Source: Xanthobacteraceae bacterium
Lineage (GTDB): Bacteria > Pseudomonadota > Alphaproteobacteria > Rhizobiales > Xanthobacteraceae
Direction of reading: 5' to 3'
Assembly: GCA_022844485.1 (NCBI GenBank)
Contig: JALHLQ010000006.1
Span: 122,386-186,385 of the forward strand
DNA: 64,000 nt
Part shown: piece by piece, positions 35,347 to 43,149 of the stretch
How the letters are laid out: the number at the start of each line of letters is the position of its first letter
Numbering within the stretch: position 1 is the stretch's first letter
Position numbers and translations under genes: made by a program
The notes under the pieces: generated by a model
What the model was told of the DNA's origin: nothing
Databases searched by the model: none
The model's input: only the letters and a program-made list of their open reading frames with translations

Positions 35347-35379
35347 ATTTTGATGGATCATACATTTTGATGGATCATA
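35346..35379. repeat. Two perfect 17-bp tandem repeats beside the left attachment site
   Basis: CATTTTGATGGATCATA occurs twice head to tail (35346-35362, 35363-35379), immediately inside the island at its left end. The remaining sequence to 35687 is AT-rich, without a credible gene, and contains CCGTCAG motifs near 35438 and 35580. Confidence 0.85.
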
Positions 35380-35687
35380 ACGCGCTGATTTCTATGCAGC
35401 AATTTCTTCGGTTGACCGCCGGATTCCGTCACCCAATCCGTCAGAAATTTTTGCTCTTGATTCTAAAGGGGAATTCCCGCGATTCCGAATCTACTCGGTT
35501 TCGACCACTATCGGCATCGATTGGACGATTTTTCGAAATCTCCAGCGAAAATGGCATCATCGACTTGATGAGAAAAACCGTCAGGCTCGACGGCAACGAC
35601 CTGGACCCAGAACTCAGCACAGGCCCTATCCAACTCATTTGCCCGCGACGGAAGCAATCATGCGTTCAGCCACCGCAACCCATCATA

Positions 35688-38174
35688 CTATCTGCCCCGC
35701 AGGCTGTCCGCGAACGCCAACAGCGCATTGGCAAGTTGCCGCGCGGTTTCCGGCGGCGGCAACGGCATTTTGAGGTTTTGCGCGCCGGTGCTTGGATCGC
35801 GCTCAATCCATGGATGCGCCGGAGCGTTAGGATCGTTGGCCGCCGCCAGAGCGGCGATAAACTGCGCACCGACCTGCGCCAAAGCTTGCCACGGATCGGG
35901 ACCTGTATCGCGCGGCCGTGCTCCGGCCCCATCAGTCCGCGCGATCGCCATCTCGCCGGCGCCGATGTTCACATCCGCATTTACATCTTCCCCAGATCCA
36001 GCGTCATCGGCAGTGACGATATTCCGCACTTCCTCAGCCGGCGTTACGGCCTCGCCTTCACCCATACGCCCGGTGACGTTTTCCACATCCTTCATGAAAC
36101 GGTTGAGCCGCGACCCTCCGAGCGAAATCTCGCCGCTGCCGCCATCGAGAATTCCCGCTAACAGAGAGCGTTTGAACGCCAGCACCGAAAGCATACCCTC
36201 CTCGATCGTGCCTTTTGAGACGAAATTAATGACGCGCGCCGGCCGTTTCTGACCCAAGCGATGGATGCGCGCGATGCGCTGTTCGAGGATTGCCGGGTTC
36301 CACGGCAAGTCCATGTTCACCAGGGTCGATGCATGCTGCAGATTGAGGCCCGTGCCGCCCGCATCGGTGGACAGGAACACACGGCAGGTGGGGTCGTCAC
36401 GAAACCGCTCAACCAGTGCCGACCGTTTTTCCGATGGCACGCCGCCGTGGAAGCTGACGTAGCCCAGATCACGCGCGTCGAGGCGACGAATGACGATGTC
36501 GTGGGTCCGCGTCCATTGGGAAAACACCACTGCCTTGGCCGTAGGCTCGACGAACAACTCGTCGAACAAGGCCGCCAATTCGTCAGCTTTGACGCCATGG
36601 TCGGTGTCTTGGTCCAGCAGATAGGTGCTATTGCACGACATGCGCATGTTCTGCAGAGCGCAGGTCAGCCGCCGCTGGTCCTTGTCGGACAAGAATCTGG
36701 TCTTGCGCCAGCGCTGGACGATTTTCGCCACCACGTCGGCGTTTTCCTGGTGATAAAGCATTTGCATCTCGGTCATCGGCACCAGCAGGTTCTGGTCGGT
36801 CCGGCTGGGCAGTTGCCGCAGGACCTCGGACTTGCGCCGGCGGATCATGACCGGCGCCAGCGTTTGACCGATCTTGTCCAGCCCAGTATAGCCGGTGACG
36901 CGCCCGGCTTCGTCCTTGACCTGATGCTCGTGCAGCAGCTTCCAGGTCGGCCCCAGCCGATGCTGATCGACAAACTGGACAATGGAGATCAGTTCTTCCA
37001 GCTTGTTTTCCAAGGGCGTCCCGGTCAGCACGATCGCGTATGGGCTATCGACGCGCTTCAAGGCGCGCGCCGCAATGGTGTTCCAGTTTTTCACCCGTTG
37101 TGCCTCGTCAACGATCACCAGGTCGGGCGCCCAGGCGGCGATCAGGTCGATATCCGGCTTGAGCTTCTCGTAGTTTGTGATCTTGCAGAAATCGTCCAGG
37201 GCGAAGTCCTTCTGCCGCTGCGCCCGACCGCCGTTGATGACACGCGCCGCATGTTCGCCCTGTCGCCCCGAGAAACGCATAATCTCGCTTTGCCACTGGT
37301 ATTTGAGCGAGGTCGGGCAGATCACCAGCACTTTCGAGACGCCGAAATGCCGTGCTAGTATTTCCGTCGCGGCGATTGCCTGTATGGTCTTGCCCAGACC
37401 CATATCGTCGCCGATCAGCGCCCGGCCGGCTCGTACCGCGAACAGCGCGCCCTCCGCCTGATAGGGATAGATCGGCGTCTTCAGAAGCCCCAGGAGCTTG
37501 GGATCGGCCGCGCCGCGGGGAAACAATTGTGCGAGCTTTGCCGACCGCCGGTCCGCATCCCGCCGTCCTGCGATGAAATCCAGCGCGTCGTCATAGGCCC
37601 GCAACTCATGACCGGACTTCGACGTCACGGCCATGAAATGCTCCAGCTCGCCCAGGCGCTCGTCGGGCAGAATCCCGTTGTGCTCGGCGTCGAACAAAGC
37701 GGCGGCGGCCTCGCGCACCGCCGGCGGGCAATCCGTTCCGGCGCGAAAGTGCACGCTGCGTTTGCCGTCATTGCGCAAGTACAGCTCGGAAAATGCGGGC
37801 TGGTAGCCGCGCGCAAACGCCGTCTTCGCGCCGCGCTTTTTCTCCAGCCGTGCGAGCGTGAATTCGATGTGCTTACAGGTTCCCAACTCGCTAGTGGCAT
37901 AATCCGGGCACGAACAGAAATTGCCACCTGGCCCCAGGCCTCGGATCGCCACGCGATAGCTGGACTTCGAAACAGGGTTGCTGACCCGAAACTCGGAGAA
38001 AATCGGCTCGCCGGTCAGATTTTCAAGCCCGAAGTCCTGCTCGCGGCCGAACTGGCGACGCAAGCCGCGTTGCCAGTCCAACGGCGAAAGATCGGCGGGC
38101 GCATGGGTGCGCGAGAGCTTCTGTTCCTTGTTCGGCTTGGTCGCGGAACTCAGGCGTCGACGCTTGGATTTCAT
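35688..38174 (-). CDS. SWIM zinc-finger SNF2-family helicase
   Basis: The 828-residue ATPase has a SWIM finger near residues 85-105 (FCSCPDYATSELGTCKHI, CxC...CxH), an SNF2 motor with Walker A GDDMGLGKTIQAIAATEI, a DEAQ box (LVIVDEAQRVKNWN), SAT-equivalent VLTGTPLENKLEEL, and helicase C motifs (FLSTDAGGTGLNLQHA, RIARIHRLGQ). The C-terminal 150 residues are acidic and Ala-rich with no known domain. It should translocate on duplex DNA. It is the last gene of the island, 184 bases after the TOTE helicase half, on the same strand. Full motif set, so probably active. Confidence 0.9.
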   Translation of the reverse strand: MKSKRRRLSSATKPNKEQKLSRTHAPADLSPLDWQRGLRRQFGREQDFGLENLTGEPIFSEFRVSNPVSKSSYRVAIRGLGPGGNFCSCPDYATSELGTCKHIEFTLARLEKKRGAKTAFARGYQPAFSELYLRNDGKRSVHFRAGTDCPPAVREAAAALFDAEHNGILPDERLGELEHFMAVTSKSGHELRAYDDALDFIAGRRDADRRSAKLAQLFPRGAADPKLLGLLKTPIYPYQAEGALFAVRAGRALIGDDMGLGKTIQAIAATEILARHFGVSKVLVICPTSLKYQWQSEIMRFSGRQGEHAARVINGGRAQRQKDFALDDFCKITNYEKLKPDIDLIAAWAPDLVIVDEAQRVKNWNTIAARALKRVDSPYAIVLTGTPLENKLEELISIVQFVDQHRLGPTWKLLHEHQVKDEAGRVTGYTGLDKIGQTLAPVMIRRRKSEVLRQLPSRTDQNLLVPMTEMQMLYHQENADVVAKIVQRWRKTRFLSDKDQRRLTCALQNMRMSCNSTYLLDQDTDHGVKADELAALFDELFVEPTAKAVVFSQWTRTHDIVIRRLDARDLGYVSFHGGVPSEKRSALVERFRDDPTCRVFLSTDAGGTGLNLQHASTLVNMDLPWNPAILEQRIARIHRLGQKRPARVINFVSKGTIEEGMLSVLAFKRSLLAGILDGGSGEISLGGSRLNRFMKDVENVTGRMGEGEAVTPAEEVRNIVTADDAGSGEDVNADVNIGAGEMAIARTDGAGARPRDTGPDPWQALAQVGAQFIAALAAANDPNAPAHPWIERDPSTGAQNLKMPLPPPETARQLANALLAFADSLRGR

Positions 38175-38358
38175 CGAAGTGCATTCCGTTCAGCAAAGGT
38201 TTCTCGCAAGAGATTAATCCGGCATTTCATTGCCTATTCCCCTGCGTCGACGCCACTTCCATATTTCAAGCAACGCCGGGTGACCAGTGTCCGCGAGATT
38301 GATGATCGGCACATTACAGCTTTCACAATCGTCCAACTGGTTCTGTTGCAGAGACGGA

Positions 38359-40200
38359 CTACTCAATTATGTAGCCGAGCGCCCGATATCCCGTTCGCCG
38401 CTTTGCTGCCATGCGCGCCAGCACTGGGACCATCTCATCAACATAGTCGACGACGAGAACCTCGGTCTTCCCGTTATGCTGGCGGTGCAGCCGGCCAACA
38501 TATTGGGCCAGCGTGCCCTTCCAGGAGATGGGCATCGTCAGGAATAGCGTATCGAGCCTTTGATCGTCGAAGCCCTCTCCAATATAGCGCCCCGTAGCAA
38601 GGATAAGCCGTTCATGGTCATCGGCCACTCGGAGGACTGCATCAGCCGCCTTGCGTTCGCCGGCTGACATCCCGCCCCGAAGAACAACGAGATTGCGCAC
38701 GAAGCGCGAAAAGCGCTTTTGGAGGTATTCGAGATGGTCCCTGCGCTCCGTCAGGACGACAGGCGACCGCTTTGCTTCGAGAGCCTTCAGCACGTCGTCG
38801 AAGATCAGGTTGTTGCGCGGCTCATCCTGGGCGATTGCCGCGTAGACCGCCGGCATGGAAGGGCGATCCGAGGCAGCCAAAGGCGGCGGCAACTGAAACT
38901 CCGTCAACCGATGCTTGGCGCGATGAACGATCCCCCGCCCGGCGGCCTGGGCGCGCGCATCAACGCGATGCCGAACGGGGCCGCATTGCATGAAGATGAT
39001 CGGATGGTGACCATCTTTGCGGGCCACGGTCGCGGAAAGCCCGAGGACATAGCGCGCCTTTGCCCGCCTCGCTACGAGCTCGAAACTCGCCGCCGAAAGA
39101 TGGTGGCACTCGTCGACGATCAGATAACCGTAGTCCGCTACCAGGTCGGATACTTCGCCTCGGCGCACTAGGCTCTGGATCAGCGCGACATCAATGACGT
39201 TAGTCGGCTTGCGGCGTCCGCCGCCAATGACGCCGATGTCCTTCGGATCGATATCGAGGAATGTCCTTAGCCGCTCCACCCACTGGGTGAGCAACTCGCG
39301 GCGATGGACAAGAACGAGCGCATTGCGTCCGCGTTGCGCAATAAGGGCCGCGGCCACAGCCGTCTTGCCGAAGGCGGTCGTCGCCGCGAGCACGCCATGG
39401 TCATGCGAAAGAAGGGCCTCGAACGCCTTGACCTGTGGCTCGTGCAGCGTCCCCTGGAACCGTACGCGGCTCGCAAGTGGATCGCCGATCACCCTCAGAT
39501 CATTCAGCTCAACCTCAGCGCCCTCGCTTCGGATCAGCTCAACAGCTTCATCGAGGCACCCTCGCGGCAATGCCACATGACGCGCGTGCAGTTCCGCGCA
39601 AGAGATGATCCGGGGCTTGCCGAAGGTGGGGAAACGCATGGACTGCGCACGATAGAACTCTGGGTTTTGGAAGGCCGCCAGGCGTATGAGCCGCGCCGTC
39701 AGCGCCGGCGGCAACTCGATCCGGTCGATATAGAGTTGGTCGGCGACCACGATGGTGATCTTGCCCGATAGGGGACTGCCGACTGGGCCCGCCTTGGGGC
39801 GCCGAGACGGCGTCATGCGCCACGGCTCGTCCGCATCTTCATCTTCGACCGGCATGCGGACGCCCAGAATACGACCTCGCGTCTCCGCATCATCGACGAT
39901 TTCGGCGGCGGCCTCGGCCGATAGCCGTGGCGTCGCGGCCAGAAACGCCCATTGGTCGTCGTATGGACGAAGGTCTTGGTCGATGAAGACACTGTTTCCA
40001 AGCTCGCGCGCCCGGCGCTGCAAAGGCAAGGCGATCAGATTGCCGAACCCGCCGACCGGCCTGGTGTCCTGGCTCGGAAAAAAGCGATCGTATGACGCGA
40101 AACCTATTTCGGGGCGACGTTCCATCGTCTCCGTCAGCATCGCCGCGCCAAGCTGCCGAGCGGTGCGGGCCGAAACCGGCTCGGAGAAGAAAATCCACAC
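38359..40200 (-). CDS. TOTE-type primase-helicase, C-terminal (helicase) part of an interrupted gene
   Basis: The 613-residue frame begins with the rest of an archaeo-eukaryotic-type primase domain (WIFFSEPVSARTARQLGAAM, FFPSQD), then a linker domain, then a superfamily 2 helicase: ATTAFGKTAVAAALI (Walker A), LIVDECHHLSA (DECH box), LGLSATVARKDG and the motif VI region QYVGRLHRQHNGK. It is in the same frame as 40219-40836 and separated from it only by one TGA and six codons, so the two are one gene broken by a nonsense change. The GTG at 40200 is merely the first start-like codon after the stop; no ribosome site is visible. Confidence 0.85.
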   Translation of the reverse strand: MWIFFSEPVSARTARQLGAAMLTETMERRPEIGFASYDRFFPSQDTRPVGGFGNLIALPLQRRARELGNSVFIDQDLRPYDDQWAFLAATPRLSAEAAAEIVDDAETRGRILGVRMPVEDEDADEPWRMTPSRRPKAGPVGSPLSGKITIVVADQLYIDRIELPPALTARLIRLAAFQNPEFYRAQSMRFPTFGKPRIISCAELHARHVALPRGCLDEAVELIRSEGAEVELNDLRVIGDPLASRVRFQGTLHEPQVKAFEALLSHDHGVLAATTAFGKTAVAAALIAQRGRNALVLVHRRELLTQWVERLRTFLDIDPKDIGVIGGGRRKPTNVIDVALIQSLVRRGEVSDLVADYGYLIVDECHHLSAASFELVARRAKARYVLGLSATVARKDGHHPIIFMQCGPVRHRVDARAQAAGRGIVHRAKHRLTEFQLPPPLAASDRPSMPAVYAAIAQDEPRNNLIFDDVLKALEAKRSPVVLTERRDHLEYLQKRFSRFVRNLVVLRGGMSAGERKAADAVLRVADDHERLILATGRYIGEGFDDQRLDTLFLTMPISWKGTLAQYVGRLHRQHNGKTEVLVVDYVDEMVPVLARMAAKRRTGYRALGYIIE

Positions 40201-40218
40201 ATGACCGCCGTTGCCGGA

Positions 40219-40836
40219 TCAAGACCGCTCAAGGGCCGCGGGCACGCCCTTGGCCTGGCAAGTCTCCAGCACGGCCAAGGCGTCAGCTGCCCAGCTCTCC
40301 TCATCGAAATCTGCGGCCAGAAACCAGCAGGTCTCGTCAGGAAGCAGCGGATAAACACCCGCCACGAAATCGCCGCCAGAGTGTGCGCCCTCGCCGCCAC
40401 GCAGATGCTTTTCGATGATGTCGTCGGTGACCGGGATGAAGGCTTGATGGGGGCATTCCCCGCATTTGACCTGGGGCTTGCCGCATATCCCCTTAACCCA
40501 TTCGTTGGCACACGCGGGCGCATAGCCGGATTTGGCGGTCTTCCGGTTTTCCCACCTGACAGGGAATACGTCAGCGCGGCCTGCGAATAGGCGCCGAAAC
40601 AACGCGATCTTTTCCGTGGTGGATGACGCGGCCCTGACCCCCGGCGCGTCTGCAATAGCGGGTGATGAATAATTTGCAGCCGCCGCCGAGCACCGGCTCA
40701 AGAGATCCCTCAGCACGGCCTCGAGCTCTTTCCGCTCCGCCTCATTGGCGGCTAAACGGGCTCGAATCCGCTCGATCTCGACCTCAAATTCGTGCGCAAT
40801 CTCGGCGCCACCGCTCAGCGCCGGTCGTTTCGACAC
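40219..40836 (-). CDS. TOTE-type primase-helicase, N-terminal (primase) part of an interrupted gene
   Basis: The 205-residue frame has a coiled-coil start (residues about 14-48, EFEVEIERIRARLAANEAER) and then the TOTE-type primase domain: KIALFRRLFAGRADVFPVRW, YAPACANEWVKGICGKP, KCGECPHQAFIPV (a Cys-rich insert) and FLAADFDEESW with the DxD metal motif. It stops at TGA 40219-40221 in ALERS-stop-SGNGGHVW, where I expect Arg, directly before the second catalytic motif (SGxGxH). It starts at GTG 40836 with GCGGAG upstream, 24 bases after abiEii. Without read-through the polymerase site is incomplete. Confidence 0.85.
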   Translation of the reverse strand: MSKRPALSGGAEIAHEFEVEIERIRARLAANEAERKELEAVLRDLLSRCSAAAANYSSPAIADAPGVRAASSTTEKIALFRRLFAGRADVFPVRWENRKTAKSGYAPACANEWVKGICGKPQVKCGECPHQAFIPVTDDIIEKHLRGGEGAHSGGDFVAGVYPLLPDETCWFLAADFDEESWAADALAVLETCQAKGVPAALERS

Positions 40837-40860
40837 GTTAATCTCCGCTCAGCCAGGTCT

Positions 40861-41895
40861 TCATGGAGTAGGCTCTTCAGGTGATCGTCGCCCTCGTCTG
40901 GTGCGGGGCGCCAACGACTTGTCACCGGATTTCCAAGCCTTGACGTTCTGCGCCTTCCATCGTAACGCCGGACAGGTTTCTATCGCCGCACGCACGGGTT
41001 CAGGAATGCCCAGAGAGGATGCATCGATCTCGCCCCGGTCCAGCACGGCATCCAGAAACGCCTTCTCGCCTGCTGTAAACTGAAACAGCGGCGCGAGCCT
41101 TTCGCGGCATTCGACCGTGACCCTCTCGATCCAGGCCGCTGGGCCGCCAAAAGCGTCGAAATACCGATCATGCAGGCACATGGTCAGCTTACCGGTGATG
41201 TCGCCGATGTCGCATCCTATCGCGTCCGGCGAGGCCGTGCGCCAGTCGAAGCTTTTGGTGCTCGCGCCGATCATCAAGGTCGCTGCCTTGATCTTTGCCC
41301 AGTCGAGACCACGCATGGCGATGATCCGATGCGTATCGAACAGATCGCGCGCGGTGCGCCGCGTGACCAGCGCGACCATCTTGCCGGCGACGATCTCATG
41401 GAGGTCGAGAACCGGCACATTCGTGGCTTGGTAAGATCCGATGACCGCCGACGGCATGCGATCCACACCGTAAAGGGGGCCGCGATAGAGATAATTGATG
41501 TCGATCTCGATGGTCCCCGCCCCACCGAGCGCGGAGGCATAGCGGTAGATCCATTTGCCTCCGGCATGTTCGGACGGCTCGCGTCGCGCGGTGTAACCTT
41601 TCGATTCCATCAGCCGCTCGATCCGGTCCTCCAGTCCCGGCCGATCGGCGTCCATCTTCTCCTTCTCGACCGCGCCGACATAGTTAACGTCGATATCGAC
41701 CGAGAGGCGGTCCAGATCGGCATGGAAGACGTTGAGCGCCGTGCCGCCCTTCAAGGCGATCCGTGGCCCGATCAGCGTGTCGGCGCCGAAAGCATCAAGA
41801 ATGTCGATCAGCCGGATCGCCCGCTCCAGCGTCGCAGGCTGAAGCTGCCGCTCGGCCGCGATGTCCTGAAGTGTTTCTCGCGATGCGACCATCAC
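40861..41895 (-). CDS. AbiEii/AbiGii-family nucleotidyltransferase toxin
   Basis: The 344-residue protein has the AbiEii nucleotidyltransferase core: ALKGGTALNVFH, DRLSVDIDVNYVG (GG and DxD motifs), then LHEIVAGKMVALVTRRTARD with conserved Lys and RDLFD. In known type IV systems this enzyme is the toxin; relatives add nucleotides to tRNA. It overlaps the upstream AbiEi-like gene by four bases (ATGA) and precedes the TOTE primase gene by 24 bases. All motifs look intact. Confidence 0.9.
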   Translation of the reverse strand: MMVASRETLQDIAAERQLQPATLERAIRLIDILDAFGADTLIGPRIALKGGTALNVFHADLDRLSVDIDVNYVGAVEKEKMDADRPGLEDRIERLMESKGYTARREPSEHAGGKWIYRYASALGGAGTIEIDINYLYRGPLYGVDRMPSAVIGSYQATNVPVLDLHEIVAGKMVALVTRRTARDLFDTHRIIAMRGLDWAKIKAATLMIGASTKSFDWRTASPDAIGCDIGDITGKLTMCLHDRYFDAFGGPAAWIERVTVECRERLAPLFQFTAGEKAFLDAVLDRGEIDASSLGIPEPVRAAIETCPALRWKAQNVKAWKSGDKSLAPRTRRGRRSPEEPTP

Positions 41896-42704
41896 ACGCC
41901 TTCAAAGGCGGCATCGACCGCCTCCGCCGGGAGAAGCACACGCCACGGCTTGATGAATACGGCATGACCTGGTTCAGCGCCCAGCGCGTAGTGCTTCGAT
42001 CGCGGAAGCCGGGCCCGCAGACGCGCCAGGACATCGTCGGTGACGCCGAGCGCGCCGCGCCGCTTCTCGAGCCACCAACCTGAAACCGAGGCGAGCGATC
42101 GGTTGTCCAGTAGTTCAACATAGTCGGCGACCTTCGCCGGGTCGAGATAGCGCACCAGATCCAGCGACTTCAGGACTTCCTCGACGCCGACGGCGAGTTC
42201 CGGCCGGTGCAGGACATCGACGATCGTGCGTTCGACTGCGGTCACACGAACCGCCACGCCTTGCCGATCTATGATCGTGGTCAGGTAGTCGGCCTTGTCG
42301 GCCGCCGCCAAGGCCTTGGGCGGAGTGACGAAGCGGCAAGCCCCGAAGGGCAGGTCCACGCGTTCGGTCCGTCCCGCGCTGATGAGCTGGACCTCGTTGA
42401 ACTCGGAATAGGCTATGCCATGTAGCTCAAGCGCGGAGTGAAACCCGAGGACGCCATCGGTGCGCAGCTTGCTCGCCGCAACGAAGCGGTCGATTACCAT
42501 CCGGTCCGGCCCCAGATGGGCCGGTACGGCGGCGAACACCTCGCGACTAACCCGCTTGATGTTGCCGGCGCGCAGATGATGCCGGAGCAGGCTCGTAACA
42601 TTGGCCGCGCCCGCCGGATGGCCGAAAGCCGCCGCGAACTCAGCCCGGGTGAAAACAGGATGAGCCGACAGGAAGCTGGCGGCTTTGTGCTGGCGAGGCG
42701 GCAT
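41892..42704 (-). CDS. AbiEi-family antitoxin / winged-helix repressor
   Basis: The 270-residue protein has an N-terminal winged helix (FTRAEFAAAFGHPAGAANVT, HHLRAGNIKRVSREVFAAVP) and a C-terminal AbiEi-type domain (VLGFHSALELHGIAYSEFNE, VRVTAVERTIVDVLHRPELA, WWLEKRRGALGV). AbiEi proteins repress their own operon and neutralise the nucleotidyltransferase encoded next, here with a four-base overlap. The ATG at 42704 lies about 25 bases after a likely transcription start, with little room for a ribosome site. Confidence 0.88.
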   Translation of the reverse strand: MPPRQHKAASFLSAHPVFTRAEFAAAFGHPAGAANVTSLLRHHLRAGNIKRVSREVFAAVPAHLGPDRMVIDRFVAASKLRTDGVLGFHSALELHGIAYSEFNEVQLISAGRTERVDLPFGACRFVTPPKALAAADKADYLTTIIDRQGVAVRVTAVERTIVDVLHRPELAVGVEEVLKSLDLVRYLDPAKVADYVELLDNRSLASVSGWWLEKRRGALGVTDDVLARLRARLPRSKHYALGAEPGHAVFIKPWRVLLPAEAVDAAFEGV

Positions 42705-42720
42705 GGATGTCTATAGTTAT

Positions 42721-42766
42721 GCGTCAGAATGGGCAAATAATAGCCATTCTAACGCTTATTTGTCAA
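42721..42766 (-). promoter_or_regulatory. Promoter and inverted-repeat operator of the abiE operon
   Basis: On the minus strand TTGACA (42766-42761) is followed after 18 bases by TATTAT (42742-42737). Arms GCGTCAGAATGG (42721-42732) and CCATTCTAACGC (42744-42755) form an inverted repeat with one mismatch around the -10 element. The abiEi ATG is at 42704. Placement fits AbiEi autorepression. Confidence 0.65.
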
Positions 42767-42881
42767 CTACTTCTTCACCGGAAACGGTCCTGGCGGTCAT
42801 CCTTTTAGTCGTGTAAAGCGTGCCGTAGAGGCTACAAACTACCCCTTCCAACGCATTTCCAGAACGAATCCGCTCTACGGA

Positions 42882-42961
42882 AAAGACCGTCAGCGCTATG
42901 CGCTCTATCTGACGGTCTTTGGGTTTCGGTCAATATGCACTTCAAAAAGACCGTCAGAAAT
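42882..42961. repeat. Repeated AAAGACCGTCAG sites near the right attachment site
   Basis: AAAGACCGTCAG occurs at 42882-42893, inverted at 42909-42920, and again direct at 42946-42957. The first two form a perfect 12-bp stem with a smaller inner stem. CCGTCAGAAAT at 42951-42961 recurs at 35438-35448 near the left end. Between 42767 and 43133 no gene is seen. The sites could be integrase arm-type sites; the stem could alternatively end guaA transcription. Confidence 0.6.
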
Positions 42962-43133
42962 ACCGTCAATCTATCCGGCTATCGAAGGGTCAAAATACTC
43001 GACGCCTCACTAATTCTCTTTCGTTCAATCAGTTCTGAAACTGGAGGGCGGAGACTGACGATGTATTGCCGATCACCCGCAGTGTGGATAAGTCATTGAA
43101 TTACAAAAATAATCTTCAAGAGACTATTGCCCA

Positions 43134-43149
43134 TCACTCCCACTCGATC
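43134..43149. repeat. Right attachment-site repeat within the guaA 3' end
   Basis: This is the 16-bp partner of 35331-35346 and carries the guaA stop and preceding codons. The island side is leftward. The guaA reading frame is intact, as expected when an island restores the gene end on integration. Confidence 0.8.

Larger units (their letters stand above)
35331..43149. mobile_element. Genomic island integrated in the 3' end of guaA
   Basis: A 16-bp sequence that encodes the last residues and stop of guaA is present at 43134-43149 (inside guaA) and again, isolated, at 35331-35346. Between them lie about 7.8 kb with AT-rich ends and five co-oriented frames of conflict-system type (abiEi, abiEii, two halves of a TOTE primase-helicase, SNF2). 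The guaA 3' end is a well-known target of tyrosine-integrase islands. No integrase frame is visible, so the element looks integrase-less or dependent on one elsewhere. Confidence 0.8.

Noticed and set aside
35367..37358. Plus-strand frames at 35367-36161 and 36261-37358 in the island
   Set aside because: Both are antisense to the SNF2 helicase or fall in the AT-rich end, with no recognisable domain and no ribosome site.
40219..40221. Selenocysteine or genetic-code change at the primase TGA
   Set aside because: TGA ends many intact genes here and no SECIS-like hairpin is seen directly after it; the expected residue is Arg, not Cys or Sec.
42882..42920. 12-bp stem considered as the guaA terminator
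   Set aside because: It is 214 bases beyond the guaA stop and inside the island, without a clear T-run. The same sequence recurs singly nearby, which fits binding sites better. A terminator role is not excluded.
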